Positions 10,451 through 21,871 of a stretch of DNA of 64,000 nt are shown here, piece after piece. The translations under genes and the position numbers were made by a program. Within the stretch, counting starts at the first letter, position 1. Each line of letters opens with the position of its first letter. A model generated the notes under the pieces. The model had not been told where the DNA came from, made no database searches, and saw only the letters and a list, made by a program, of their open reading frames with translations. Location: the NCBI RefSeq assembly GCF_963855985.1, contig NC_087105.1, positions 1,614,501 to 1,678,500 on the forward strand, given 5' to 3'. Source of the stretch: Ostrinia nubilalis. Lineage: Eukaryota > Arthropoda > Insecta > Lepidoptera > Crambidae.

Positions 10451-11383
10451 TTAATATAGTGTAATGGAAACTGGCAATGTCGCTGACGTGTTACAAAAAG
10501 AGCGAGACAGGTGCTCCCGGAGCGGGCGTGTTGGAGTGAAACAGATACGGTTTTATATTGAGCACTTTAAAGTTGCAAGTGCGTTGCGTTGTCGCGGTAA
10601 TTGCAGCTCTATCAGCTGAGTGTAGAGTTTAATTTGGATCGATGGGGCGGGGTTGTTTCGGAAGCGGGTGGATAGATGGCGGTAGTGGGTTGCTTGGGTG
10701 TGAAGGTTTGTTTTGGAGCTAGTTCACGGCTGGAATGAAGTTTGGGTGTATTTTTCAGTAGTTAAGTTTAGTGATGTTGTTAACTGCTTGTGCTGAAGTA
10801 ATAACTGGATGGGGCTAAAAATAAGTACAGATTGTGTGATGGGATCGGGCTATTACATCGGCAGATTACACTCGCGATAAGGCTGGGATTAACTTACATT
10901 GTTGTGGTAGAACTGCTTATTCTAGTTCTTTGGAATAAGATACGGAGTTTATTTTTGGATTGGAAAGTTAATTTATATTCCAAAGCAAATCAAAACGTAT
11001 TTCAATTTTGCAGTAAAATGTAGAGTCACCTCAAACATTATTTTCACTCGGAAAATTGACTGTCTTAGGGAGACTTCATTCATGACCTTTTGCTTGCCCT
11101 GACTGCTGAATTATGGATATATTGAACCTATAATGCTTTCGAACATAGAGTCATTGTAATAATAATGGTCAATTTGTACTTCATTACATTTTTTACAAAA
11201 CACATTTTTTTCTGCGCAAGCTTTGCTTTTTGCGAACTCCCATCCAAGTAGAGTCTAAACCAAAAAGCTAGAAAAGCTTTTTTTAACCTAGCTAGAACTC
11301 TACATTAAAAGACATTTCGTTGTTTATACAAAATCAGCTTAATACAACCTGTTTAGTTACACAAAATCATCTTTTCTCCAATG
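10451..11383. other. No gene recognised
   Basis: GC content drops back to background. No repeat family or splice-flanked frame is evident. Confidence 0.5.
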
Positions 11384-11558
11384 AGGGTTTTCGCGATTGG
11401 AAAATCCGCCAGATACGTAGACGCGAGGTCCAAATGCTGCCTGATTGGTTATTTTTGACATGACATTGACAGATATGTTAAAATCCACCAATCACGCAGC
11501 ATTTGGACCTCGCGTCTACGTATTGCCATCTGGCGGATTTTTCAATCGCGAAAACCCT
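11384..11558. repeat. MITE, family C (AGGGTTTTCGCGATTG ends)
   Basis: Long inverted arms. Left GGGTTTTCGCGATTGGAAAA, then ATCCGCCAGAT and ACGTAGACGCGAGGTCCAAA; the right arm is the reverse complement down to ACCAATCACGCAGCATTTGG. Arms are about 75 bases with a small insertion (TGGCA) on one side. I recall this as a common lepidopteran MITE. The frame at 11503-11751 starts inside it and is not a gene. Confidence 0.9.
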
Positions 11559-12633
11559 TATTCTACAGCACTCTACCTTAAACTTTAACTATTTAGTCCA
11601 ACAAAGACCTGTCTATATCCCTATCTGTAGTATCTACCCGCTAGATGGCGCGGCCTTGCGCGATAGCATCGGCGCGCGCGCAGCGACATTGTTTATAGAG
11701 GGTCGCGGTTTGAATATAATAGTTGCAGGTTTTGGGCTTTTGGTGAGTTGATTAAGCGTTTATTATTTTACAGTGGGTATTTTTCAGTTTTTTACTAAAT
11801 AAGAAAAATGACTAGAGGTTTTTATTAGTCTAAAAATAGTGTACTGTTGTGAGAGACATCATAATAAGCTGTTTAGTGATTATTGTTGCTTGAACTCCAC
11901 ATCACAAAATAACGCTAAAATTAGATTCAAACTTTGTCTAAGATTATTAGATTATTTTTTGATTGGTATAATTATTGAAATTAAACCAATATACGAGTAG
12001 GTACCTAAGACTTTGATGAGAAATGAGGTTTGAGCTTTGCCCTTAAAAGTTTCAATGATTCTTATATCAGTTTCTTTATTACTAATTTATTCTAACCAAA
12101 ATACAGTTAAAGTAAATACTTAGTAGAACTTATGTATTTCGAAATGTTACTTAGTGGCATTTTTTTTTTGTTTCAACATTCTTTTCTGTCAAATAATCTT
12201 GAGAATTTTCAATTAACATCCCATCTTTTGGCACGTCGGCCATTCAAACCTCGTAACATAGGATCTTAGGAGTTAGAACAGGATGCGCGCGCGCAAAATA
12301 AACTGTCAAATCGATATGACACGAATAAAATGGCTGTGGCTGTCAGCAGCCAAATGAATTCTTGTAACGAGCTGACGAAACAGTAACGACGAGTGGTGGC
12401 GTTTGGAGGGCTCGAAATAAATCGATTAGGAGAATCGATTGTCTCGAGTGGATTTTCAGATGGTTTAATGTAAACAATTTTGATAGGAACTCTTGAAACT
12501 GCTTGAAGTTTTGAATTGCTGAAGCTAAACATTCATAATTTTGTCATAGGTACTACGTCGTACATTTATTTATCAAAATAATTTATAATTTAGAACTTTA
12601 TTCATACTTGTAAATATCTTCTATTGTTTGCAG
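11559..12633. other. No gene recognised
   Basis: AT-rich. A CG-alternating stretch GATGCGCGCGCGCAAAAT lies near 12283. The minus-strand 88-codon frame at 12266-12532 has no recognisable domain. Confidence 0.5.
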
Positions 12634-12674
12634 ATGCTGACAGGTATACTGAATTATATGAACAACTAACGAAG
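12634..12674 (+). CDS. Candidate internal coding exon
   Basis: The 41-base block follows a good 3' splice site (CTATTGTTTGCAG) and ends at a strong 5' splice site (AAG|GTAAGT). Only one frame is open: with two leading bases (AT, completing a codon begun in an upstream exon) it reads ADRYTELYEQLTK and ends exactly on a codon boundary. The other two frames hit TGA or TAA. It joins in frame to the block at 13212. I do not recognise the protein. No upstream partner exon was identified, so the gene would start 5' of here, possibly outside the window. Chance cannot be excluded for so short a block. Confidence 0.35.
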
Positions 12675-12976
12675 GTAAGTAAAAAATACTTATAAGATGG
12701 CGTTTCGTGCTTCACCTAAAAGGGAAAATGGAAAAGCGCTTTTTAAAAGCTTATTTAGCATAAAATAAATGAATTTCATGACTTTTAACTATCTATTGCG
12801 TATTCTGGTCAAACATTATGTTACATCCAAATCCATTCAGCCGCAGAAACACTATATTCCTTACTGCCGTTGTACTACTATTAACATAATGGAATTCCGT
12901 AGAGTAACTTTATTTGACGCATTGAGTTTATCCTGTCATGGCAATAAAAAGTTGTTTTAAATAAATAATATACTAA

Positions 12977-13166
12977 TCTATATAAAAATGAATTGCTGTT
13001 CGTTAGTCTGATTAAAACTCGAGAACGGCTGGGCCGATTGAGCTGATTTTGGTTTTAAAATGTTTGTCGTAGTCCAGGGTAGGTCTAAACGGTGAGAAAA
13101 TAAGGAAAAATTGAGATGGCTTATTTATTGCCTTTAAGGCGGAACAGACTTCGCCGGGTCAGCTAG
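12977..13166 (+). repeat. Helitron-like non-autonomous element, second type
   Basis: Begins TCTATATAAAAATGAATTGC, carries TCGAGAACGGCTGGGCCGAT, and ends GCCGGGTCAGCTAG. It has 5' TC, 3' CTAG and insertion between A (12976) and T (13167). Near the 3' end GGCG...CGCC can form the short hairpin usual in Helitrons. It lies in the putative intron between the two candidate exons. Confidence 0.85.
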
Positions 13167-13211
13167 TAATAAATAAAATATTCCTTCAATAGCTTCCACT
13201 TTTACTTTCAG

Positions 13212-13304
13212 CCGCGTCTTCCATGCTCAACTTCGTCACGTGTCCCGGCAGATTACATGCGTGACGTCACGGGCCATCCATCAAGCAGCAAGGTCGAGGC
13301 TTAG
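13212..13304 (+). CDS. Candidate terminal coding exon with stop
   Basis: It follows a pyrimidine-rich acceptor (CACTTTTACTTTCAG). Continuing the frame of 12634-12674, it reads 30 codons starting PRLPCSTSSRVPADYMRD and finishing GHPSSSKVEA, then TAG at 13302-13304. GTAAGT follows the stop directly, so the block could end there as an exon with the 3' UTR spliced on. Alternatively the transcript runs on to the AATAAA at 13447. A second frame (+1) is also open, which weakens the case. The segment from about 13256 has a diverged duplicate at 13837-13887, so a repeat origin is possible. No family is recognised. Confidence 0.33.
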   Translation, partial: PRLPCSTSSRVPADYMRDVTGHPSSSKVEA

Positions 13305-13446
13305 GTAAGTAGTACGAAGAAAACCCAATGTAATAACAGTTCAAAAGTTGTAAAATTATTTTAAATAGATTCTACAATTGACTGTTTTGGCCGTTATAAA
13401 GTTGACTGGTAGAGAATGACATTGAAATTAATTTCGACATAATACC

Positions 13447-13452
13447 AATAAA
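13447..13452 (+). terminator. Poly(A) signal AATAAA after candidate stop
   Basis: CCAATAAAGTGTT lies 143 bases after the TAG at 13302-13304, a normal 3' UTR length for an insect transcript. AATAAA is frequent by chance in AT-rich DNA, so this supports the terminal exon only weakly. Confidence 0.3.
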
Positions 13453-13836
13453 GTGTTAAACATAAAAATATGACACGAAAACTTCAAAAGTACAATTTAT
13501 TTTCTTTGCATTTTGAAAAAGTGCTTGGAGTTCTTTTTTCAAATCATTTCTTTTTCTTAAACTTGATCAATGGCAATGTTCAAAGTAATGTTTCTTAAAA
13601 AAAGCATTCTAATGAAAAAACTGCCAGTGTTTGACTTGATATACTTTTTTGTTTTAATTTAAATTTTAAAGCATTTATTTAGTTCCTCTTCCGTCATTTT
13701 AATTCGAGTAGATCAGTTTTTTAGTTTTTTTTTTCTAAAAACAGGCAAAGGCGTAAAATCAGGTGTTGTAAGTTCTATGACGTTTTTGATTACCATAGGC
13801 AAAGACATAAAAAGATGAAGCCTGCCTGCTATAAGG

Positions 13837-13887
13837 TATGCGTAGTGTGACGTCACGGAGGGCCATCGATCATCTTGTGCAAGGTTG
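13837..13887 (+). repeat. Diverged duplicate of the candidate terminal exon segment
   Basis: TATGCG...TGACGTCACGG, then GGCCATCGATCA and GCAAGGT match, in order and with small gaps, ATGCGTGACGTCACGGGCCATC...GCAAGGT at 13256-13296. Both contain the CRE-type palindrome TGACGTCA. It could be an old local duplication of an exon, a regulatory element present twice, or two copies of an unrecognised repeat. Confidence 0.5.
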
Positions 13888-15900
13888 AATGCCTACGTCA
13901 CACGTCAGTTCTCTGGAGGGTATTACAACATTTGTGATGCTTCTGACGTGGTAGGTCACGATAGATTAGGTTAATAAAAATAGATGGCGTTAAATAAATC
14001 AATAAAGTAAATATCCATGGACATATTTTTACACCAAGTCATTTAGTCCCAAAACTTTGTACCTACCAATACTAAAATACTTATGTTGTTTTTGTTTTCT
14101 TTTCTGTGTTTAATTCTTGTACTGTACGTGCTATTGCTTTTTGTAAAAATAAATAAAAAATAATGCTGTATGGATATTGATAAAATTGAATCGTCATTAT
14201 TGCTTAAATTAAGCCTTACCAAGAATGAATAGCTTAATAAGTTATTGAAGTACTTCGCTAATAAATATTCCTATTTGAAATGTATTATTTTGATTTTAGT
14301 ACAAAGCTATTTCTCTAAATTATACCTGAAAAAGTCAATAAGCATAAATAATATAATAGTAATGAAATCACAGATGAATTTTCCATTTTTGATTTCAAAC
14401 CAAGTGCTGTTTGGAAAAGATTGATTTAAGAAGATGGACTTAAGACTTTTCACTGTCTCGTAAAAAATAATTAACGCTCAGCAAATATTCACATTTTTAC
14501 TGAAAATTAAGTATTGTCAAGCAAAATAATAATTAATTAGTTTTATTGGTTTCTGCCGCGCCGTTTTCAACGCTTAGAACGTATGGCCTCAATTTTCCAC
14601 TTGACTTGTCTCTTGAGAATGCATTTATTTCAACTTGTACTTTTTATATGCAGCTATCAATAATTCATGATATACTTGCCGTTATAACTTTCGATCGACT
14701 TCAAAAAACTCATTGTGGGCAATGCAAATGGCATGTGTAAGTAAAATTTCAAATCCTGTTTTTAGTGCGGCCATAATCGTTAGGTGATCCAATTTAAAAT
14801 GTCGACCGATTACTTTTTTCTCAACTCAACTTCACTTCATTTCGCAACGTTCAAAATCCGACAGTTAAATAAGGTAAATAACCTAATCATGAGTCCACCT
14901 CCTTGCGAGGAAAAAACAAAACGGCGTTCGTTCTTTTTGCAATTGGAATTTCAAATTCAAAAATGGAACACACCTGGTGGTGACGCGATATTTACCTGGG
15001 TACTCACCCGGGCTGCCCAGGAACACTGACTGGTATACCCGCCGCGCGGCGTCCGACTGCGACCATTCGCGTCGGGACCCGCACCATTTGCCTGAAAAGA
15101 ACAAAATGATTTTGAATTTAGAATGTTTTTATTATAATACTGAACAAGCGAAGGCATTGACTTCGTGTAAATGTGATGTATTTATCTCCAAATTTAAATT
15201 TATTGACATTCTTTTTACGATCTGCGGTCGCTAACGTAATTGTGTCTGGGTTTTTCTAGGATTTCGAGGTGAGAGTACAAATATTAAGCCATTCAATCAT
15301 TTTTAATATTGCTGACATGTTTTTATTAAAAATATCACTCGTGGCAGATTGACTGTTATACAGAAGAATAAAAAAATCTTGATATTTTGTTTTCACCGGG
15401 ATAAAAGCTACATCTGACTCAACTGCTCCATCCAATACAAATGGTGGGTAACCTTAGGGAAATATCTAACAAGAAACAGCAATCATCAGCTCCCTCGCAG
15501 ATAAAAAGCCATTACAATTGGTACTAATGTCGCCGAGGGCGACACATGCCCACGATCGGATCCACGAAAAAACGCTACATTAAGTCTGCCCGCCCATCTA
15601 ATGGATCCAACCAACTCTCCCAGGACCTCGATGTCATTACGCAAAAAAACACCTAAAAAAACGAACACTCCACTCAAAAAATACCTCCTGGGAGAACCAA
15701 GGTGTTGCCACCCTAGTCTTTTCTTACCCCAATGAGGGGAGGCAATATCATACACCATTAGCAATCTCTCCAGTTTTTTAACAACGTCACACTGTTTATT
15801 ATTATTATTTGTCACAGCAACTCTATTATCATCTTCACACGAAATCTAAAGTTATAATGAACAAAAACTATGGCCGACGAAGAAGGCAAAATGCGATGCT
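13888..15900. other. No gene recognised
   Basis: AT-rich from 13950 to 14950, with a short GC-rich patch at 14990-15090 (TACCCGCCGCGCGGCGTCCG near 15036). Some splice-like pairs exist (14654-14736 and 15260-15268) but they are not supported by partners. The 109-codon minus-strand frame at 15486-15815 shows no recognisable domain. Confidence 0.4.
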
Positions 15901-16150
15901 CTTTTTAATTATATAATTGAACGGTAATTACACAAGCGCAGTACGTCGCTGGTTGCAGCGGGCAACACCACGGGGGGCAAATTTCGTATTCGAATTTTAA
16001 AAAGAACGCACCCGCCATAATTTTCTCTCGCGTTATGTTCCTTTTTCGAAATTCGTAATTCGAACAAAAGCTCGCGCGGCGCAATGGTGCATGCATGATT
16101 GATAGTGGAGCGATGACGTCGCGCCGCGCGACTCCAAATGAACATTCGAT
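15900..16150. promoter_or_regulatory. GC-rich island with AATTCGAA motifs
   Basis: Contains CGTATTCGAATTTTAAAAAG (about 15987), TTTTCGAAATTCGTAATTCG (about 16044) and ATTCGATTTTTGAAAAAT (about 16144) within a CpG-rich context (GCTCGCGCGGCGCAATGGTG; GATGACGTCGCGCCGCGCGA). GATGACGTCG is CRE-like. Frames on the minus strand here overlap in several phases, so they are not genes. The motif grouping looks like a regulatory element, but function is inferred only. Confidence 0.3.
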
Positions 16151-18030
16151 TTTTGAAAAATAAAACACCCTTGACCTTTGCCACTAAAAATATCTCTCAT
16201 CTCACGACGCCCCGGCGCTTCGTGGTTGTTTTGTAGCCAATTTGCGTCTGCATCATCCCCCAGAAGTACAAAACTAACTGGAAAACATAAACCCGAATTA
16301 CGTCGTTGAAAAAAGCGAAAACGGCCCCATAGACGGGCCAAAGAACAAGTTAAAGCCATAAACAAATACTAAAAATCTTGTAACCGAAATAAGGCGGCAC
16401 TCTAAATAAGAATTAAAGTAAAATTGCTGAGGTGTGACTCCCTCGGCGTGAGGGGATATTAAGGCGCTCCTCGCGACGATATTCATAACGCGAAAAATTG
16501 TAATAACCTGGCGAATTTCAGAATAGGGCGAGGTGAGGTGGCAATGTTATATTATTTATACGAGGGCGAGCCCCTAGCAGGGGATTTGTTAAGGAAATTG
16601 TCTAAATATGCCCGTTCAAACCGTTCGTGTGTGACACCGTATAATATATCTCATGCAAAAAACATGAGTAAAAATGCTGCGAGTTCTATTATTCTAAAAC
16701 GGCGGTCGTCAATACAAATAAAGTTGAAAGTTGGCCGCGTTTCAACGGAGCCTGCCAGATATGCGCAGGTTAAAAGGTAAAACGGAAAACTTATTTCAGC
16801 GAAGCGAATGCATTACTTTAGAATTCAGAAGGAATTTACACTTTACTTATTCCTGCACTTTTGTATGAAAACTCTGGGAAGTCTTACATCACCGGCAGGA
16901 TTCGCCTACGCGGTGTAATTTCCCTTATATCTGGCGAACGAATCAAAACAGTCAATTAAATCAAAAACGGAGAAAGAAAACGCATTCACACCGGCAACAT
17001 TGATAGTCGGAACCGATTATTAAAGTCCAATTAGTACAACAAAACAGAACAATGCTGAAGTTGTTTCCAAACATGCCAATTACACATTCATAATTCTTTT
17101 TTAGTTCAAATTAAAACAATTGGTGCTCCGGAGCTGTGATACCTATCATGGTAGATACGGCAGATTTTTATAATAACAGTCGTTGTGCTGCGTGGATCCG
17201 AAATTAGATCTTCGAGGGGCGTAATTTGAAGAAACCGACAATTATTTTTACTCAATAATCACTATTAATTATCAGTTTAACCGATCCACCGCGTTCCATT
17301 GTCCGTCTGTTGGATCCGAGCGTTTTTTAGATTTATTTCATCGTCGTAGGTATTTTGCCCGCTGCTCGCTGGCAGAACAAACCGTTGTTTAGAATGCTTT
17401 CTTTTCAATTAACTACGATATAAAATAGTCGAGTGCGGATCGTAAATCAATCACTTTGCTGCTGCAATTATTTCATTAATTAAGAAAATATTTGATTTTG
17501 ATGAATACAAGTCACTCAACGATGTTGGTTTTTTGTTTCTATTTTAACTCTTTATAATAACATTATTTCAATAACTTTTGAATCGTGGTTGTTTGTTACT
17601 TATAAATACTGCTCTAATTGTCCTGGCGCAAGTTTATGAAGTCTACGTGTAATTGATTGTACATTGTTTTGATTGTGTCAGTTTTAAAAGTGTAATCCGA
17701 ATGTGTTAAGATCCTCAATTTCTTTAATTCATAATGTTAGAGTATTTTTGGTATCGTTAAACATTTTGCTACAAATTTTGATGTTCAGTTGATTTATTGT
17801 TTTTAATATGATGGAATCAAATAAAAAAGGTTTACAATGTTTGATATTTCGAGATGGTAACATAAAGACGGACAAACAAAGGTTTATAAATAATGTCCGC
17901 TAGGCCGAGTACCAGGCGCACAGCACCTGCGCGGAGGTACCTGTGCAGAGGCCGCGAGATGTCCCTTCTCACGATAAATCACGGCTTTTTCTGCTCCACG
18001 CGTTTTATGTGGCCTTAGTACTGTCGGAAG
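16151..18030. other. No gene recognised
   Basis: AT-rich background with a GC-rich patch at 17895-17960 (GCGCACAGCACCTGCGCGGA). No repeat family identified. Confidence 0.5.
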
Positions 18031-18216
18031 TAGGGTTGCCAGGATGCAGCAGTTTAGTTGAACTGCTATCACTATAGCTTAGCAATATTAGATTAAATCT
18101 CCATTATCTGATAGCTAAATGTTTATAAAAAAATACTGAGATTTTTTTTCCAATTTTTATCAAAAAAATTCCAAGTAAACTGGCTGATTCCAGCAATTTT
18201 AATCCTGGCAACCCTA
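18031..18216. repeat. MITE with 15-bp perfect terminal inverted repeats (TAGGGTTGCCAGGAT)
   Basis: TAGGGTTGCCAGGAT (18031-18045) and ATCCTGGCAACCCTA (18202-18216) are perfect reverse complements. A subterminal stem AGCAGTT / AACTGCT lies just inside the left end. The terminal TA may be a TA target-site duplication of a Tc1/mariner-type element. Confidence 0.75.
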
Positions 18217-18541
18217 CCGGAATGTCCCTTTAATACTTTCTTTATTTTTTAGATTCCGAAGGATGGACATTGTCGCCGAATATCGACTTTTTTCGAACAA
18301 CAAGGCCGAGGAATATTTGGGATTATTGCGCTGGTTTGGGTTCAGCATTAATCAGGGTCTAATCAATAAAGCCATTGCCATTGTCAGAGCTTTTGCTACT
18401 TTATTTTGTCTGCTTTGACGTATAGCAATTCCTTCACTGTTCATTCCGAATTTTTTTAAGGATTCGTTTTGAAACTACACTATTGAATTACCAGCTTTTT
18501 TTTAAAGTAACGTACTTACATCAATAAGGAAGTTTAAAAAA

Positions 18542-18720
18542 CTAGCCTTTTCCGCGGTTTTTTCCTCAAGAAATTCAGTGCCTAATAATAATTATTACTT
18601 ACTGTCACAATAATATTGTAAAATTTCATCGAAATCCGTTCAGTAGTTTTTCCATGAAAGATTACCAGAAATCCATCCATTTTTAGTCCTTACAAACTTT
18701 TACATAAATATTAGTAAGGA
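18542..18720 (-). repeat. Diverged Helitron-like element (Lep1-like)
   Basis: On the minus strand it runs from TCCTTACTAATATTTATGTA through ACTACTGAACGGATTTCGAT to CGCGGAAAAGGCTAG. It is clearly related to 18980-19189 but with many substitutions and an altered centre. Confidence 0.7.
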
Positions 18721-18737
18721 AGAATGTAGGAATAAGC

Positions 18738-18979
18738 CTAATATAGGACCAATGACCCTACTAAAATTGCCATAACAAAAATAACTGAAGACATAGCAAA
18801 TATTCCGTCACTGAGATCACCGCCAATTGAAGCGAGGGTAGAGTGATCAAATCTGACGAGTGTACAAGTACCTACATAGCAAGTCCTTGCTATAGGTAAT
18901 GGCAAGTTTCCTTTTGGTGTATGACAACTATGTTGCATTTGAGTTGCACTAAAAATTATCCATATTCAAATAGTATAAA
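18738..18979. other. No gene recognised between two Helitron copies
   Basis: The 66-codon minus frame (18738-18938) has a hydrophobic C-terminal stretch but no other support. It is treated as chance. Confidence 0.4.
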
Positions 18980-19189
18980 CTAGCTTTTGCCCGCGGCTTC
19001 ACCCGCGTGAAATTTCGTTTGTCACAGATCGTCATAAATTATAGCCTATATGTTAATCTGAGTTATAAACAATAATAGTGTAAAGTTTCAACAAAATCCG
19101 TTCAGTAGTTTTTGCGTGAAAGAGTAACAAACATCCAGATATCATGACATCCAGATATCCAAACTTTCGCCTTTATAATATTAGTAGGA
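18980..19189 (-). repeat. Helitron-like element (Lep1-like)
   Basis: On the minus strand it begins TCCTACTAATATTATAAAGG and ends GGGCAAAAGCTAG, then T. It contains a local duplication in which ATCCAGATATC is followed by a second CATCCAGATATCC. Non-coding. Confidence 0.9.
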
Positions 19190-19247
19190 TAAGTCTAAAA
19201 AAATAGTTGGGACAAAAAAGCTGCAAGTATAATTTCTAATTTACTAA

Positions 19248-19356
19248 TGCTCGTTTTCACCATCAATCCCTAATTTTTAAGTGACCCTTTGAAAACAAAA
19301 TTCCTGGTGTTACCATAGGGGTCACTTAAAAATTAGGGATTGATGGTGACAACGGA
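19248..19356. repeat. Foldback MITE, family B, copy 3
   Basis: TTTTCACCATCAATCCCTAA on the left pairs with TTAGGGATTGATGGTGACAA on the right; the middle is shorter than in other copies. Confidence 0.9.
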
Positions 19357-19627
19357 TATCAATCTTTCCATGCAGCGTCTTGATCATTCTTCAGAAAGAA
19401 AGAAGGTTTTTATCTTATTTTGTACTAAATGAAAAATTATACAAACTATTATTTAAGTAGAGCTTAAATATCACGAAACTGAATTTCATGGTTCATTTCT
19501 CTTGTGTGGACGCTTAATTGTATGTGATGAATATGACATGACAACTACATAAAATATTTACTTTTTATTGCATTGGAATTTTATATCTTTGCACTGACTG
19601 CTTATGCAGCAATTACGTTTCTGCATC

Positions 19628-19652
19628 TCAATGTCAATGTCAATGTCAATGA
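19628..19652. repeat. (ATGTCA)n short tandem repeat
   Basis: Several units of ATGTCA (AATGTCAATGTCAATGTCAA), followed by irregular relatives to about 19672. Confidence 0.75.
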
Positions 19653-19946
19653 GCTCATGTCATTCATGTCAATCAAAGGTTCAGTTTCCACCTGAATTTT
19701 TTTTCAACTTAAAAAAAGATGGATTATGCTCATACGGCATTCTCTGCCAGTCTCATCGTTATATCTTCCTTTAATGCCGTATCATTCACATGCGTTCGGA
19801 GGTCGAACCGTGGCCATTAGCCGATTGCTATGCGGGTGGGGATGTGGTCCACTCGACATACTATACTATCCTATGTGTGCTTAGGGGTAACTATGCCGAT
19901 ATAATCCGTATGAGACGTTATGCCGTATGACACGTTAATATTATAC

Positions 19947-20025
19947 ATACAGTATGTCCCAAAAAGTTGTGATGCTCTTACTTCTGGGCTTCGGCTTGAC
20001 ACTAATTTTTGGGACAACCTGTATA
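19947..20025. repeat. Short inverted-repeat element (CAGTATGTCCCAAAAA)
   Basis: ACATACAGTATGTCCCAAAA and the reverse complement of TTTTTGGGACAACCTGTAT form an imperfect inverted pair 76-79 bases across. The sequence ACAGGTTGTCCCAAAA resembles MITE ends I associate with Lepidoptera. Confidence 0.5.
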
Positions 20026-21870
20026 GTTTGTACTTGTGTATAGGTATTATTAAAGACAAAGGCTAAAATTGTAATTAACGTATCTTTCTTTCTTTCTAAA
20101 AATGGAAAAAGGCTAAATAAATAACTATAGCTTTAAGGATTATAAAACAAAGTGTTATAGTATTCTAATGACACTCCAATTAATTTGATTTGATGGTTCC
20201 AAACAGAACTCTACATTTCCAGTTACTACGAGTACCTATACTCGTATATTCTGTGACTCTACATTAGATCTAAGTTTCAAATTGATAGAGATACTGTAAC
20301 ATATTTTAGTTGTACATAATGGCACATTTATTTTAAATAGAAAAACTCATAACAGTCATAAGATATCTAATAAAAGCTTAATATACTTCTAACAGTTCCA
20401 AATCCACTGCACCTTGTCTAATTCAATCATTTTAGCCGTCAAACGTCCAAAGAATCCGTCCATTTGAATCGCTCCCACCAATCATCCTTTGGCAAAAAGG
20501 CGTTTTCCGCGTCCTGGATGAAAAGCGAGTTATAATCCAAAAAAATGCAATTTCAAAAATCGAACGGAAACTCGCTAATGCGCCCGCCCAAGGCAGGGCG
20601 GGCCGCCCGCCCAGCGGTGCATCCTTCCCCCATAAAGAATAAAGGTCATTATCGCCCGTGAACTCATGTCTGTTACTGTCTTATTGATCTTGCTTGTTTC
20701 TTTGGCAGACTTGAAAACGTCGTAAGATGGAGCGGGCTGTCGAAGAGAAATGGATCTTGTTTTTGGGATGTTAGGGTTGGGAGTACGTTGCAGGCGGGAG
20801 GGTTGGGCTAGGGGTGGGCAGTATAACTCATCGTAGGTAGGACGGGATCGATACAGTCTTGCAGTCGTAGGTTTGTTTTCGGCAGATTCCATGGGAGTGC
20901 TGGCCCTCCTTCGCCCTTCTTACAAGAGCTGTAATGCGTTCGGGCAACATGTTTTGGGAAACGACACGTATTTACTGAGGGAACGCAAGAGGCCTTTTTC
21001 GAATGTGACTCGATAAAACTTAATTTGAGGGAATTGGACGTTCTCCTAATAGACTGACATCGATACTTTACGAGGCGGCTTGTAGCAGCTGAAAAATCAT
21101 ACGTATTTTTTCTGTAAATTGGATTGGCTCACGATCAACATTTCATACAAATAATGTAAAGCAATCTATGATAATATGGCTCTATTTCAATGCTCTATGG
21201 TTGTCTGTTAATTATAAGTAACAGGGTTCTAAAACTATAACCTTTTTATCTTCCAGAAAAAAAGCAAAATATTAATTCCACTGGCAACCGCAAACATCAA
21301 CAGATAAAAAACACAAAGGTCAACGGCCGCGGCGATCCATTACGCGTGACAGCGCGCTTTCGCTTGACAGCGCCGTGACAGCTGTCAAACGCGGCCTTGG
21401 CGGCCATCGTCATCGATCAGCCGATGTAGGTTAGGGCTAGATCAGTGTTTTGGTTCGATTTCAGGCAGAGTTCAAGGTTTTCAGAATCTTTTCAGACTGT
21501 AACTTGAGCTTATTGTTTTGAGTTTTCATGGTAATTTTATGTAATTTGTTAACAAGGACAAATTCTCCATTATTCTTTGGAAAGAGACTATTTGGAGTTT
21601 TTCCTATAAAAAAAAACTCATATGTCTCAATTATTTTGCAAGTATGCTTTTAAAAGCACTTTTACACGTCCCAGTATTAACCCTACCACTGCTTCGGGAC
21701 AATAAATGGGCCAGTGCTGAGAAGAAGCAGCTCAAGAAATTTAGTCACTTATAGTATAGTCCTAAGAAGTGACGTCTACAGCTTTATGTACAGCTGTTAA
21801 CACTTATAATAGTGTCACTATATGACTAATTGACTATACCCAAAGAATTATAAAATCATATTAATTTCAA
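20026..21870. other. No gene recognised; GC-rich islands at 20575-20640 and 21320-21420
   Basis: The first island (GCCCGCCCAAGGCAGGGCGG) overlaps a 105-codon minus frame with no recognisable domain. The second holds TTGACAGC repeats and CAGCTGTCA near a GGCGGCCATCGTCATCGATC stretch. Otherwise background. Confidence 0.4.
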
Positions 21871-21871
21871 T

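Noticed and set aside
14654..14736. Possible exon (TATATGCAG | ... CATGT | GTAAGT), one frame open with C-x2-C
   Set aside because: It cannot continue from the candidate exons at 12634/13212, which already end in a stop, and no other partner was found.
15260..15268. Possible 9-base microexon (TTTTTCTAG | GATTTCGAG | GTGAGA)
   Set aside because: Too short to support without transcript data.
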